Source of the DNA: Euryarchaeota archaeon UBA346
GTDB taxonomy: Archaea > Thermoplasmatota > E2 > DHVEG-1
DNA length: 12,849 nucleotides
NCBI GenBank assembly: GCA_002496355.1
Contig: DAJP01000119.1
Coordinates: 1-12,849, forward strand
Direction: 5' to 3'
Each line of letters starts with the position of its first letter. Position 1 is the stretch's first letter. The position numbers were made by a program, and so were the translations under genes. Under the pieces are notes generated by a model, which was given only the letters and a program-made list of their open reading frames with translations, was not told the origin of the DNA and searched no databases. Positions 6,142-11,404 of this stretch are shown here, piece after piece.

Positions 6142-7689
6142 CTACTCTGCTCCGAAGAATCCTCTGAGTATCGGATGCATCTCCATCGCTTGTTCTTTTG
6201 CTATTTGCTCATATAGTTGAATCATGATACCTACGGTCAGAAGCACTCCAGTACCACTGGCGTTTCCAAGCGTTCCAATCGCATCTGCCCCGGCAGCAAG
6301 CGCACCGACAGCAGCACCACCAATCACAGTCACTACAGGGATGTAACGTTCCAGTACTCGTCCTAATACACGTGGATCTCGTCTGAACCCAGGCATGACC
6401 ATCCCTGAGTTCTGGATCTGTTTTGCCACATCCGTGGGTCCCATGTTGGTAGTTTCTATCCAGAATTTCGCAAACAAGATTGATCCGAAGATCATAATTG
6501 TCAAGTAAATGAGAGTTTTTATCGCAAACTGCCATGGCGCATGACCACCGTATCCTCCACTAAGCATCGGAATTAGCCAGCTGTTCACACCATTGAGGTT
6601 TGAGAGATACCACGCTCCTCCAGCGATCGGTGACGTGGAACCACCCGATGTATCATATGCTCCTATCCACCATTGACCCCCGATCCCAGGTAAACCCTTC
6701 AGACCGGGATGGGTATAAAACAATAACGCGAACATGTTGATGTTTGCTAACAGTGCTGACATCAGAATGACCGGGATGTTCGATGCATAAATGAGTCGGA
6801 TCGGGTACCTTCCTCGAGCACCACGGACTTTCGCATGCGCAAGGGGTAGCTCGATACGTGATGATTCAGTGAACGTTACAATAAGGAAAATCGCTATTGT
6901 TCCGATGAGAGGGACAATCGCATTCTGAAAACCACCATGACCAATGAAGAGGTACTGGAATCCACCATCTACCATATCCCCCAACGACATTTGAGAGGCC
7001 ATATAGTATGTTCCAGGGATCGTTCCTGCTGGTGGATTGGAGATACTGAGTGGTTGAGCCGACTGGGTTGGTAACCAGTTGAACAGTCCCGTGAAAATAG
7101 ATTGTGAGACACCAGCAGCAATGAACAACGAGATACCTGAACCAATCCCCCATTTGGAGATTAGCTCATCCATAAGAAACACAAGGTACGCTCCCATGAA
7201 CAACTGTAAAATGATGATAAGATCAGCCCCGAGTCTACCGCCGACCAATCCGATTAAACCTTCACTGGGACTCAGATACCCGTAGACCTGAGGGATGGCT
7301 TCGATGAAGATCATGGCGATGACTAATACTTTCTGGCTTCCTTGGTAGATCGCTTTATCCTCTTTTTTTGTTAAATCGAGTTTAATGATTTTTGCACCAA
7401 CGAAGAGTTGAAGAATAATCGATGCAGTAACGATAGGTCCAATACCAAGGTGCATGATTGAACCAGATGCACCGGCCATAATGGCTCGATAACTGGCAAA
7501 CATGTCCAGGACTGTCCCACTGACACCATAGATCATGATGTTGGTCAGAGCGAAATAGAGTATCAGACATAGAATGGTCCAGAAGATCTTCGATCGGAAA
7601 TTCACATGGACCTCTGGCTTTCGTACTGCAGGCCAGCGTTCGATTAATGGTTTTAATACGTATAACCGGCTCTTCTTCTCTTCTGCCAT
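6142..7689 (-). CDS. secY: Preprotein translocase channel subunit SecY (Sec61 alpha)
   Basis: Forms the membrane channel, with SecE and Sec61 beta, for Sec-dependent secretion and membrane insertion. The 515 residues contain about ten membrane helices. The first is FWTILCLILYFALTNIMIYG; the plug region follows (ASGSIMHLGIGPIVTASIIL), then GIGSGISLFIAAG. The large cytoplasmic loop RIELPLAHAKVRGARGRYPI contains the conserved ribosome-contacting basic segment. TTNMGPTDVAKQIQNSGMVMPGFRRDP and YEQIAKEQAMEMHP end the protein. It is slightly longer than many archaeal SecY proteins because of two extracytoplasmic loops, one rich in Ser/Pro/Thr (after FNWLPTQ) and one rich in Gly/Trp (GGQWWIGAYDTSGG). 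It follows uL15 by 11 bases. The signal-peptide proteins at the left of the window would be clients of this channel. Confidence 0.97.
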   Translation of the reverse strand: MAEEKKSRLYVLKPLIERWPAVRKPEVHVNFRSKIFWTILCLILYFALTNIMIYGVSGTVLDMFASYRAIMAGASGSIMHLGIGPIVTASIILQLFVGAKIIKLDLTKKEDKAIYQGSQKVLVIAMIFIEAIPQVYGYLSPSEGLIGLVGGRLGADLIIILQLFMGAYLVFLMDELISKWGIGSGISLFIAAGVSQSIFTGLFNWLPTQSAQPLSISNPPAGTIPGTYYMASQMSLGDMVDGGFQYLFIGHGGFQNAIVPLIGTIAIFLIVTFTESSRIELPLAHAKVRGARGRYPIRLIYASNIPVILMSALLANINMFALLFYTHPGLKGLPGIGGQWWIGAYDTSGGSTSPIAGGAWYLSNLNGVNSWLIPMLSGGYGGHAPWQFAIKTLIYLTIMIFGSILFAKFWIETTNMGPTDVAKQIQNSGMVMPGFRRDPRVLGRVLERYIPVVTVIGGAAVGALAAGADAIGTLGNASGTGVLLTVGIMIQLYEQIAKEQAMEMHPILRGFFGAE

Positions 7690-7700
7690 AGTAAATACCC

Positions 7701-8096
7701 TTATTCTTCTAGTTTTACTTCTCCACCATGTTCAGCAATTTTCTCGATTGCCTTCTGAGATGCGGATTTCACCTTTATTTTATATCCGTGTTCGACAAGT
7801 CCTCCACCTAAGAGTTTGTCAAATCCTTCTTTGGAGAGGTCAATTTCTTTCTTGCCATGGAACCTTTCATCCAGTTGACCGACATTGATAATCCGGTCGT
7901 CCTTGACAAGACTGGGGTCACGTTTAAATCCATGAACACCGAAATGATCAGGCATATATTTCAGCATGTACATATGTCTGTGTTTATGAAGACCAGCGTT
8001 TCCTCTGCCACCTCGTAAACCTGAGCCACGGCCACCTTTCTTTCCTTTCCCATGTGTCATGGATCCCCTGAATTTCTTCGTCTTTGTTCGTGCCAT
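7701..8096 (-). CDS. rpl15: Large-subunit ribosomal protein uL15
   Basis: Structural protein of the 50S subunit. The 131 residues have the basic, Gly-rich rRNA-binding tail of archaeal uL15 (MARTKTKKFRGSMTHGKGKK, then GGRGSGLRGGRGNAGLHKH), the core motif FGVHGFKRDP, and a C-terminal domain ending in VKSASQKAIEKIAEHGG. It is slightly shorter than the usual ~145 residues. An in-frame GTG at 8105 would add three residues, but GTGAT at 8105-8101 reads better as the ribosome site for the ATG at 8096 and the family starts with MA(R/K). secY follows by 11 bases. The canonical upstream neighbour uL30 is absent; a 39-codon small ORF ends 12 bases upstream instead. Confidence 0.95.
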   Translation of the reverse strand: MARTKTKKFRGSMTHGKGKKGGRGSGLRGGRGNAGLHKHRHMYMLKYMPDHFGVHGFKRDPSLVKDDRIINVGQLDERFHGKKEIDLSKEGFDKLLGGGLVEHGYKIKVKSASQKAIEKIAEHGGEVKLEE

Positions 8097-8108
8097 ATCA
8101 ATCACGTT

Positions 8109-8228
8109 CTAATTTCTTCTTTGTACTTTTAAAGTCGAAAGCACATAAAGTACGGTATTATTATCTTTTCGGATGTGTTCCATACGAGAGACAGGGCCGG
8201 GAAACAGCGGTTTTTCCTGTTTTTTCAT
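8109..8228 (-). CDS. Candidate 39-residue small ORF directly upstream of uL15
   Basis: Reading the - strand from the ATG at 8228 gives MKKQEKPLFPGPVSRMEHIR and then KDNNTVLYVLSTLKVQRRN with a TAG stop at 8111-8109. A good ribosome site (GAGAGGTAAG) lies 8 bases before the ATG, and the stop falls just before the GTGAT ribosome site of uL15, as in a tightly packed operon. I do not recognise the peptide. Part of it (IRKDNNTVLYVLSTL) faintly recalls the IRKDxxDTLxxLxLxR region of archaeal uL30, which normally sits here, but the match is too short and weak to rely on. It could be a real small protein, a leader peptide, or a degraded uL30 start. Confidence 0.35.
   Translation of the reverse strand: MKKQEKPLFPGPVSRMEHIRKDNNTVLYVLSTLKVQRRN
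8123..8153 (-). promoter_or_regulatory. Candidate promoter/operator region upstream of uL15
   Basis: On the - strand ACTTTAAAAGT (8135-8125) is TATA-like, and a second box lies at ACTTTATG (8152-8145). GTACTTT (8123-8129) and AAAGTAC (8147-8153) form perfect 7-base inverted arms 17 bases apart. A start ~25 bases below the first box would give uL15 an almost leaderless transcript. The region overlaps the candidate small ORF, so the two readings compete. Confidence 0.3.
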
Positions 8229-8297
8229 TATGGCTTACCTCTCGTCATGTACGATATTTTTGTGAGGGGGCAATAGTCGAAGAGTTATTAAAATGTT

Positions 8298-8813
8298 CTA
8301 GTTTTTGTTTTTCTGCGCCAATAGGTATTTGTTATTTTTATCAAGGTCGATGAAAAGGTCCGCGACCTCTATGAGTTTATGTGAGGTGGTCCTCCCAAAG
8401 GCCATGACCTCGGTCCTGCATCCAAGGCTTTTTGCATGATCCAGGAGGTCTGAGAAATCACCATCGCCACTGATGAGAACGACAGTATCAAGCTTTGGTG
8501 CGAGACGCATGACATCCATGGCAATCCCGACATCCCAATCACCTTTCTTTGCTCCTCCTAAAAATACTTGGAGGTCTTTTGATCGTACTTCAAATCCGAT
8601 CTCCTCAAGCACGGTATAGAAGGTTTGTTCATCTTTGACATCTGCTTTTATGACGTAGGCGATCGCTCGAACCAGTTGGCGTTCTGCGATTGCTTCTTTT
8701 AACAGCGTCTTGAAATTTACTTTTTTGTTATAGATGTTTTTTGCTGAATAATACATGTTTTGTACATCGACAAACACGCCGATTCTTTGGTCTCTATTTC
8801 TTCCTTGCGACAT
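8298..8813 (-). CDS. NYN-domain (LabA/DUF88, PIN-like) putative ribonuclease
   Basis: A 171-residue NYN/LabA-type protein, a PIN-like fold that often cleaves RNA with a metal ion. The acidic positions of the family are present: FVDVQNMY (Asp16, Asn19), KKGDWDVGIAMD (Asp92, Asp94, Asp100) and the signature SGDGDFSDLL (Asp117, Asp119). The order of strands fits one complete domain, and the short C-terminal tail (KNNKYLLAQKNKN) is polar. The RNA target is unknown. It lies 85 bases after the METTL5-like gene on the same strand. A TATA-like box and a palindrome in that gap suggest its own, possibly controlled, promoter. No partner antitoxin-like gene is adjacent, so a VapC-type toxin role is not supported. 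Confidence 0.88.
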   Translation of the reverse strand: MSQGRNRDQRIGVFVDVQNMYYSAKNIYNKKVNFKTLLKEAIAERQLVRAIAYVIKADVKDEQTFYTVLEEIGFEVRSKDLQVFLGGAKKGDWDVGIAMDVMRLAPKLDTVVLISGDGDFSDLLDHAKSLGCRTEVMAFGRTTSHKLIEVADLFIDLDKNNKYLLAQKNKN

Positions 8814-8831
8814 GTGTATTCACACTATTTC

Positions 8832-8847
8832 TTTCACCAATGTGAAA
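8832..8847. promoter_or_regulatory. Palindrome between TATA box and start of the NYN gene
   Basis: TTTCAC (8832-8837) and GTGAAA (8842-8847) are perfect 6-base arms around CAAT. With the TATA-like box at 8851-8860 the palindrome falls between TATA and the expected transcription start, where archaeal repressors commonly bind. A further TTCAC half-site lies at 8819-8823, on the ATG side of the palindrome. Confidence 0.35.
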
Positions 8848-8850
8848 TTG

Positions 8851-8860
8851 CTTTTATTTT
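8851..8860 (-). promoter_or_regulatory. TATA-like box of the NYN gene
   Basis: On the - strand AAAATAAAAG lies about 40 bases before the ATG at 8813. A start ~25 bases downstream leaves a leader of roughly 15-18 bases. Confidence 0.4.
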
Positions 8861-8898
8861 ATTATCATTGTGGTCGTTATCTTTGCTATGTTGCGGTG

Positions 8899-9507
8899 TC
8901 ATCTGTTGGTACTTATTCGGAGAAGAGTCACCTTGTAGTTCACGACTTGTTTGTAATGAAAATCAAAAAGCCATTTTATCGGGAATTCATAGTCTTTTTG
9001 AAGAGTGATTTCCCCGTGCAATGCGGTTATCATTTTTTCCAGGAAAGGGATGGTTTTTTTCAAATGGAATGAATAGATGATGGAGGCGATTTCAAATCCT
9101 TTTTCAATGAATTTTCTGTCTGCCTTTAGGTTTGCTTTTTGCGCTCCGAATGGTGGGTTCATAATAACCGTGTCGCAGGTGGTCTGTATCGAGGTGATAT
9201 CTTGAGTGTAGAACTCTATTGAATGCTTGTGTGCTGCTGCATGGTCTTGTGCGATTGCGATGACGTTTGGGTCGATGTCGTATCCCTGGACTTTTTCGGC
9301 TCCCATGAGGAACGCACCTGTCGCAAGGATGCCGGTGCCGCAACCGAGATCAACCACGACTTTGTCTTGGATATCTCCCCAGTTATATGCCGTGAATATG
9401 ACGTCTGCTGCGATCGTTGCTGGAGTCGTGTATTGTTCGAGGTGTGGGTTTGGTTTGGTTGGTTTTGGGAGTTGTTGAAGGATGATTTCCAGCTGACGTT
9501 GTTTCAT
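8899..9507 (-). CDS. METTL5-like RNA (adenine-N6) methyltransferase
   Basis: A SAM-dependent methyltransferase of the METTL5 group. The 202 residues start with MKQRQLEIILQQL, then LEQYTTPATIAADV (23-36), matching the LEQYPT motif of METTL5. Next come SAM motif I VVDLGCGTGILATGAFLMGA (51-70), the acidic loop GYDIDP (75-80), and the amino-methylating motif NPPF in VIMNPPFGAQ (114-123). DRKFIEKGFEIASIIYSFHL is the conserved METTL5 stretch after NPPF. Eukaryotic METTL5 makes m6A in 18S rRNA with TRMT112; the archaeal counterparts probably act on 16S rRNA, but the substrate here is inferred. The short C-terminal tail also fits METTL5. No TRMT112-like gene is visible. It is transcribed away from tRNA-Ala and towards the NYN gene. 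Confidence 0.87.
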   Translation of the reverse strand: MKQRQLEIILQQLPKPTKPNPHLEQYTTPATIAADVIFTAYNWGDIQDKVVVDLGCGTGILATGAFLMGAEKVQGYDIDPNVIAIAQDHAAAHKHSIEFYTQDITSIQTTCDTVIMNPPFGAQKANLKADRKFIEKGFEIASIIYSFHLKKTIPFLEKMITALHGEITLQKDYEFPIKWLFDFHYKQVVNYKVTLLRISTNR

Positions 9508-9554
9508 GGCGAAGGGAGGAAGGGCGGTATGTTTACTAATAGTTTTGTATCCAA

Positions 9555-9564
9555 AAATTTTATT
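9555..9564 (+). promoter_or_regulatory. TATA-like box of tRNA-Ala
   Basis: AAATTTTATT lies 29-38 bases before the tRNA 5' end, good spacing for an archaeal tRNA promoter. The same AT-rich patch is TATA-like on the other strand and could also serve the divergent methyltransferase gene. Confidence 0.4.
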
Positions 9565-9592
9565 TGCTCGTGGTGGTTCTAGGGTGTCCTCT

Positions 9593-9664
9593 GGGCTCGT
9601 AGATCAGCGGAAGATCGCCCCCTTGGCATGGGGGAGGCCTCGGGTTCAAATCCCGACGAGTCCA
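9593..9664 (+). tRNA. tRNA-Ala(GGC): tRNA-Ala (anticodon GGC)
   Basis: A 72-base cloverleaf. The acceptor GGGCTCG pairs with CGAGTCC, including the G3:U70 wobble (9595 with 9661) that marks tRNA-Ala, and the discriminator is A at 9664. The D arm is GATC...GATC. The anticodon stem CCCCC/GGGGG closes TTGGCAT with GGC at 9625-9627, and the T arm is TCGGGTTCAAATCCCGA. There is no intron and no encoded CCA. Confidence 0.97.
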
Positions 9665-9687
9665 TTTGACTTCAAAGGTGTTTCTGA

Positions 9688-9693
9688 TTTTTT
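9688..9693 (+). terminator. Oligo-T terminator after tRNA-Ala
   Basis: A run of six T (9688-9693) begins 24 bases past the tRNA 3' end. Oligo-T tracts end archaeal transcription, so this is the likely stop. Confidence 0.45.
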
Positions 9694-9700
9694 CTCCTGG

Positions 9701-9715
9701 AACACTTGCAGTGTT
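9701..9715. repeat. Small perfect hairpin AACACT-TGC-AGTGTT
   Basis: Six-base perfect arms around a 3-base loop, between tRNA-Ala and the ArsR-like gene. No T tract follows it, so it is not an obvious terminator. It could be part of the tRNA trailer or a binding site. Confidence 0.3.
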
Positions 9716-9767
9716 ATAATAAATATTCCGTGTCATAGATGTTGTAAAGGAAATTTAAATGTATAGT

Positions 9768-9787
9768 TTTTAATATTTATATTAAAA
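9768..9787. promoter_or_regulatory. Perfect AT palindrome upstream of the ArsR-like regulator
   Basis: TTTTAATAT (9768-9776) and ATATTAAAA (9779-9787) are perfect 9-base arms around TT, centred ~75 bases before the regulator's ATG. A dimeric winged-helix protein could bind it, most simply the regulator itself. The AT-rich background raises the odds of chance palindromes. Confidence 0.35.
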
Positions 9788-9829
9788 TACAAAAAGTATA
9801 AATATGGGAGAAGCTGTTGGTGGGGTAAC

Positions 9830-9839
9830 ATATATAAAA
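9830..9839 (+). promoter_or_regulatory. TATA box of the ArsR-like regulator (leaderless)
   Basis: ATATATAAAA ends 13 bases before the ATG at 9853, which puts the expected start at or next to the ATG. There is no ribosome site in between, so the mRNA is probably leaderless. A second TATA-like stretch (AGTATAAATA) lies at 9795-9804. Confidence 0.5.
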
Positions 9840-9852
9840 AGGTTTTAGTCGA

Positions 9853-10374
9853 ATGATACGAACAAAAGTCATCAATGATTCCACTGATCTGGTTTCCATC
9901 ATCAGAGCATTTGATTCCTCCACAAAAAAAGAAGTTTTTATGGAGATATCAAAAGACTGGATTCCATGTAGTATCATCCTGGGCAAATTCGGTGAGGATG
10001 GTCAAGCCGCCCTAGAATTCTTTGATAAAATGAAACTCGCTGAGACGAAATGGACCACCCCGGAAGAAGGCGTCGACGGAAAACCTCAGAAGATGTACCG
10101 CTCGTTTTACTCGCTTTTTAACATCAACATCTCCTGCCCTGTCAACGAAATCAGTGAAATTTTCAACGTCTCCTCCTTAAATGAGTTCCAGTTCAAAAAA
10201 CTCGAGGAAGACATCTATGAGTTCATCGGTGACACCGGCACGTTCGCAAACAAGGTCTCGGAAAAATTCGGCATCTCCAACACCGCATTAAAAGCATTGG
10301 TAAAACGATCGAACAAGTTCCAATATACTGGGTTGAAAATCACTCGAACACTTCCTGGGCCTGAGAGCAACTAA
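9853..10374 (+). CDS. ArsR-like winged-helix transcriptional regulator, archaeal type
   Basis: A 173-residue DNA-binding regulator in the broad ArsR/winged-helix group. It opens with a segment I associate with an archaeal ArsR-like family: MIRTKVINDSTDLVSIIRAF followed by a helix (STKKEVFMEISKDW). A winged-helix unit follows, with AALEFFDKMKLAETKWTTPE as recognition helix and wing. After a beta-rich middle (YRSFYSLFNINISCPVNEIS) comes a second helical helix-turn-helix-like part near the C-end (FANKVSEKFGISNTALKALV). The three cysteines and absence of a metal-binding CxC motif give no clear metal sensor. Promoter and palindrome upstream suggest self-regulation. A T9 tract right after the stop separates it from carS. 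The target genes are unknown; carS is only the nearest candidate. Confidence 0.75.
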   Translation: MIRTKVINDSTDLVSIIRAFDSSTKKEVFMEISKDWIPCSIILGKFGEDGQAALEFFDKMKLAETKWTTPEEGVDGKPQKMYRSFYSLFNINISCPVNEISEIFNVSSLNEFQFKKLEEDIYEFIGDTGTFANKVSEKFGISNTALKALVKRSNKFQYTGLKITRTLPGPESN

Positions 10375-10383
10375 TTTTTTTTT
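10375..10383 (+). terminator. T9 tract after the ArsR-like gene
   Basis: Nine consecutive T begin immediately after the TAA stop. This fits an archaeal oligo-T terminator and implies that carS starts from its own promoter. Confidence 0.5.
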
Positions 10384-10390
10384 CACAATA

Positions 10391-10398
10391 GTTTTAAG
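10391..10398 (+). promoter_or_regulatory. TATA-like box of carS
   Basis: GTTTTAAG lies 23-30 bases before the carS ATG. No ribosome site is evident between it and the ATG, consistent with a leaderless transcript. Confidence 0.35.
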
Positions 10399-10420
10399 CC
10401 ATTTCACTATTCCAACCTCA

Positions 10421-11026
10421 ATGGATTATCTTATCATCGTTCAGGCGTTTTGGATCGTGATCCCGATCTATGTTGCGAACGCAAGCGCAGTCATCGTTGG
10501 TGGCGGCACTCCCATTGATTTTGGAAAAAAATGGAAGGATGGACGTCGGATCCTTGGTGATGGAAAAACCTGGAGAGGACTTTTCTCGGGAACCTTTCTG
10601 GGGATGACTGCTGGTTTTGGTCTTACGGTGGCAGCCTCTTATCTTTCCGCAAGTGGATATGGGTTTCTTGGACTGACAGACTTTGAAGGATTTCCCTCCA
10701 TGATCCTGATTCTTTTCTCTTTGTGTTTTGGTGCGTTGCTTGGGGATGTCATTGAAAGTTTCTTCAAACGACGCATCGGTAGGGACCGTGGACAGGATTG
10801 GATCCCCTTTGATCAGCTTGATTTCATCGTCGGGGCACTGATTTTTAGTTTCCTGATAAGTGAGCTCCTTTATGTCCTGCATCTTGCCAGCATCCAGTGG
10901 TTCTTTGCCAATATCACCATTTGGCATGCCCTTGTTCTTCTCATTGTCACCCCGTTCATTCATATCACCGCGAACGTCCTTTTCAGAAAGATTAAGAAGA
11001 AACAAGCAAAAAATATAAGAGTCTGA
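10421..11026 (+). CDS. carS: CDP-archaeol synthase
   Basis: Activates 2,3-bis-O-geranylgeranylglyceryl phosphate with CTP to CDP-archaeol, the precursor of polar head-group attachment in archaeal membrane lipids. It acts within the membrane. The 201 residues carry the family signatures: IPIYVANASAVIVGGGTPID (14-33), the cytoplasmic KDGRRILGDGKTWRG (39-53), LLGDVIESFFKRRIGRDRG (107-124) with the conserved Asp, and FDQLDFIVGAL (130-140). Several membrane helices separate them (residues 4-20, 55-75, 94-112, 135-160 and the last near 165-190). It is slightly longer than the usual ~175 residues because of a loop around residues 77-92 and a basic tail. The zinc-binding gene follows 36 bases downstream. 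Confidence 0.94.
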   Translation: MDYLIIVQAFWIVIPIYVANASAVIVGGGTPIDFGKKWKDGRRILGDGKTWRGLFSGTFLGMTAGFGLTVAASYLSASGYGFLGLTDFEGFPSMILILFSLCFGALLGDVIESFFKRRIGRDRGQDWIPFDQLDFIVGALIFSFLISELLYVLHLASIQWFFANITIWHALVLLIVTPFIHITANVLFRKIKKKQAKNIRV

Positions 11027-11062
11027 TGAGAATCTGTTCGTATCTGTTGTTCTGGCGGGAGT

Positions 11063-11404
11063 ATGCGGAAACAAAAAACCTCTCAGAAAAAAGTCTCTCA
11101 AAAAACGATGACTGTCACCATGAATAAGGATCTGAAACAATGGATTTCCACAGAGGACCACGCAGGCATTTCGGAGACGCTACAGACTCATACGAAGGAA
11201 AGGAAACCAAGGGGAAAATGCGGTATCTGTCGAGTCCATCCTGCGAAAGCTATTTGTATTAAATGCGGGGAGTCGGTGTGCACCTCTTGTTTTTTTACCA
11301 TGGTCGGACTATGTCAGAACTGTCTCTCAAAGGAAACGATTGAGAAATGGAAAAATAAAAAGACGGATTGGAAAAAGATCCTTGATGTCGACTGGGTCGA
11401 TTAG
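11063..11404 (+). CDS. Small protein with four CxxC pairs, probable two-zinc cross-brace domain
   Basis: I do not recognise a named family. The 113 residues have a basic, disordered-looking N-terminus (MRKQKTSQKKVSQK). A compact Cys cluster follows: C53-x2-C56, C65-x2-C68, C73-x2-C76, C84-x2-C87, plus His59. The block KAICIKCGESVCTSCFF recalls B-box, RING or FYVE-like treble-clef folds that hold two zinc ions. The C-terminal tail is rich in Trp and Lys/Asp. There is no obvious catalytic motif; an adaptor or nucleic-acid-binding role is a guess. GGCGGGAG precedes the ATG with unusually short spacing, so the start is uncertain; the ATG at 11108 is an alternative. A TATA-like AAAATATAAG at 11008-11017 may drive it separately from carS. 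Its stop overlaps the convergent acetyl-CoA synthetase stop by 4 bases. Confidence 0.7.
   Translation: MRKQKTSQKKVSQKTMTVTMNKDLKQWISTEDHAGISETLQTHTKERKPRGKCGICRVHPAKAICIKCGESVCTSCFFTMVGLCQNCLSKETIEKWKNKKTDWKKILDVDWVD

Noticed and set aside
8194..8226. Possible hairpin with T run (GGAAA...TTTCC then T6) read on the + strand as a terminator
   Set aside because: No + strand transcript is expected to end there, the stem is short, and the same bases are explained by the small ORF on the - strand.
9223..9582. Frames on the + strand opposite the METTL5-like gene running towards tRNA-Ala
   Set aside because: They are antisense to a clear methyltransferase with all motifs, and their Cys/Trp-rich translations look artificial.
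10418..11161. 247-codon open frame on the - strand opposite carS
   Set aside because: It mirrors a confident carS gene, its translation is rich in Ser/Lys/Arg/Asp without domain logic, and it lies in a region with clear + strand coding signals; it is a shadow frame.
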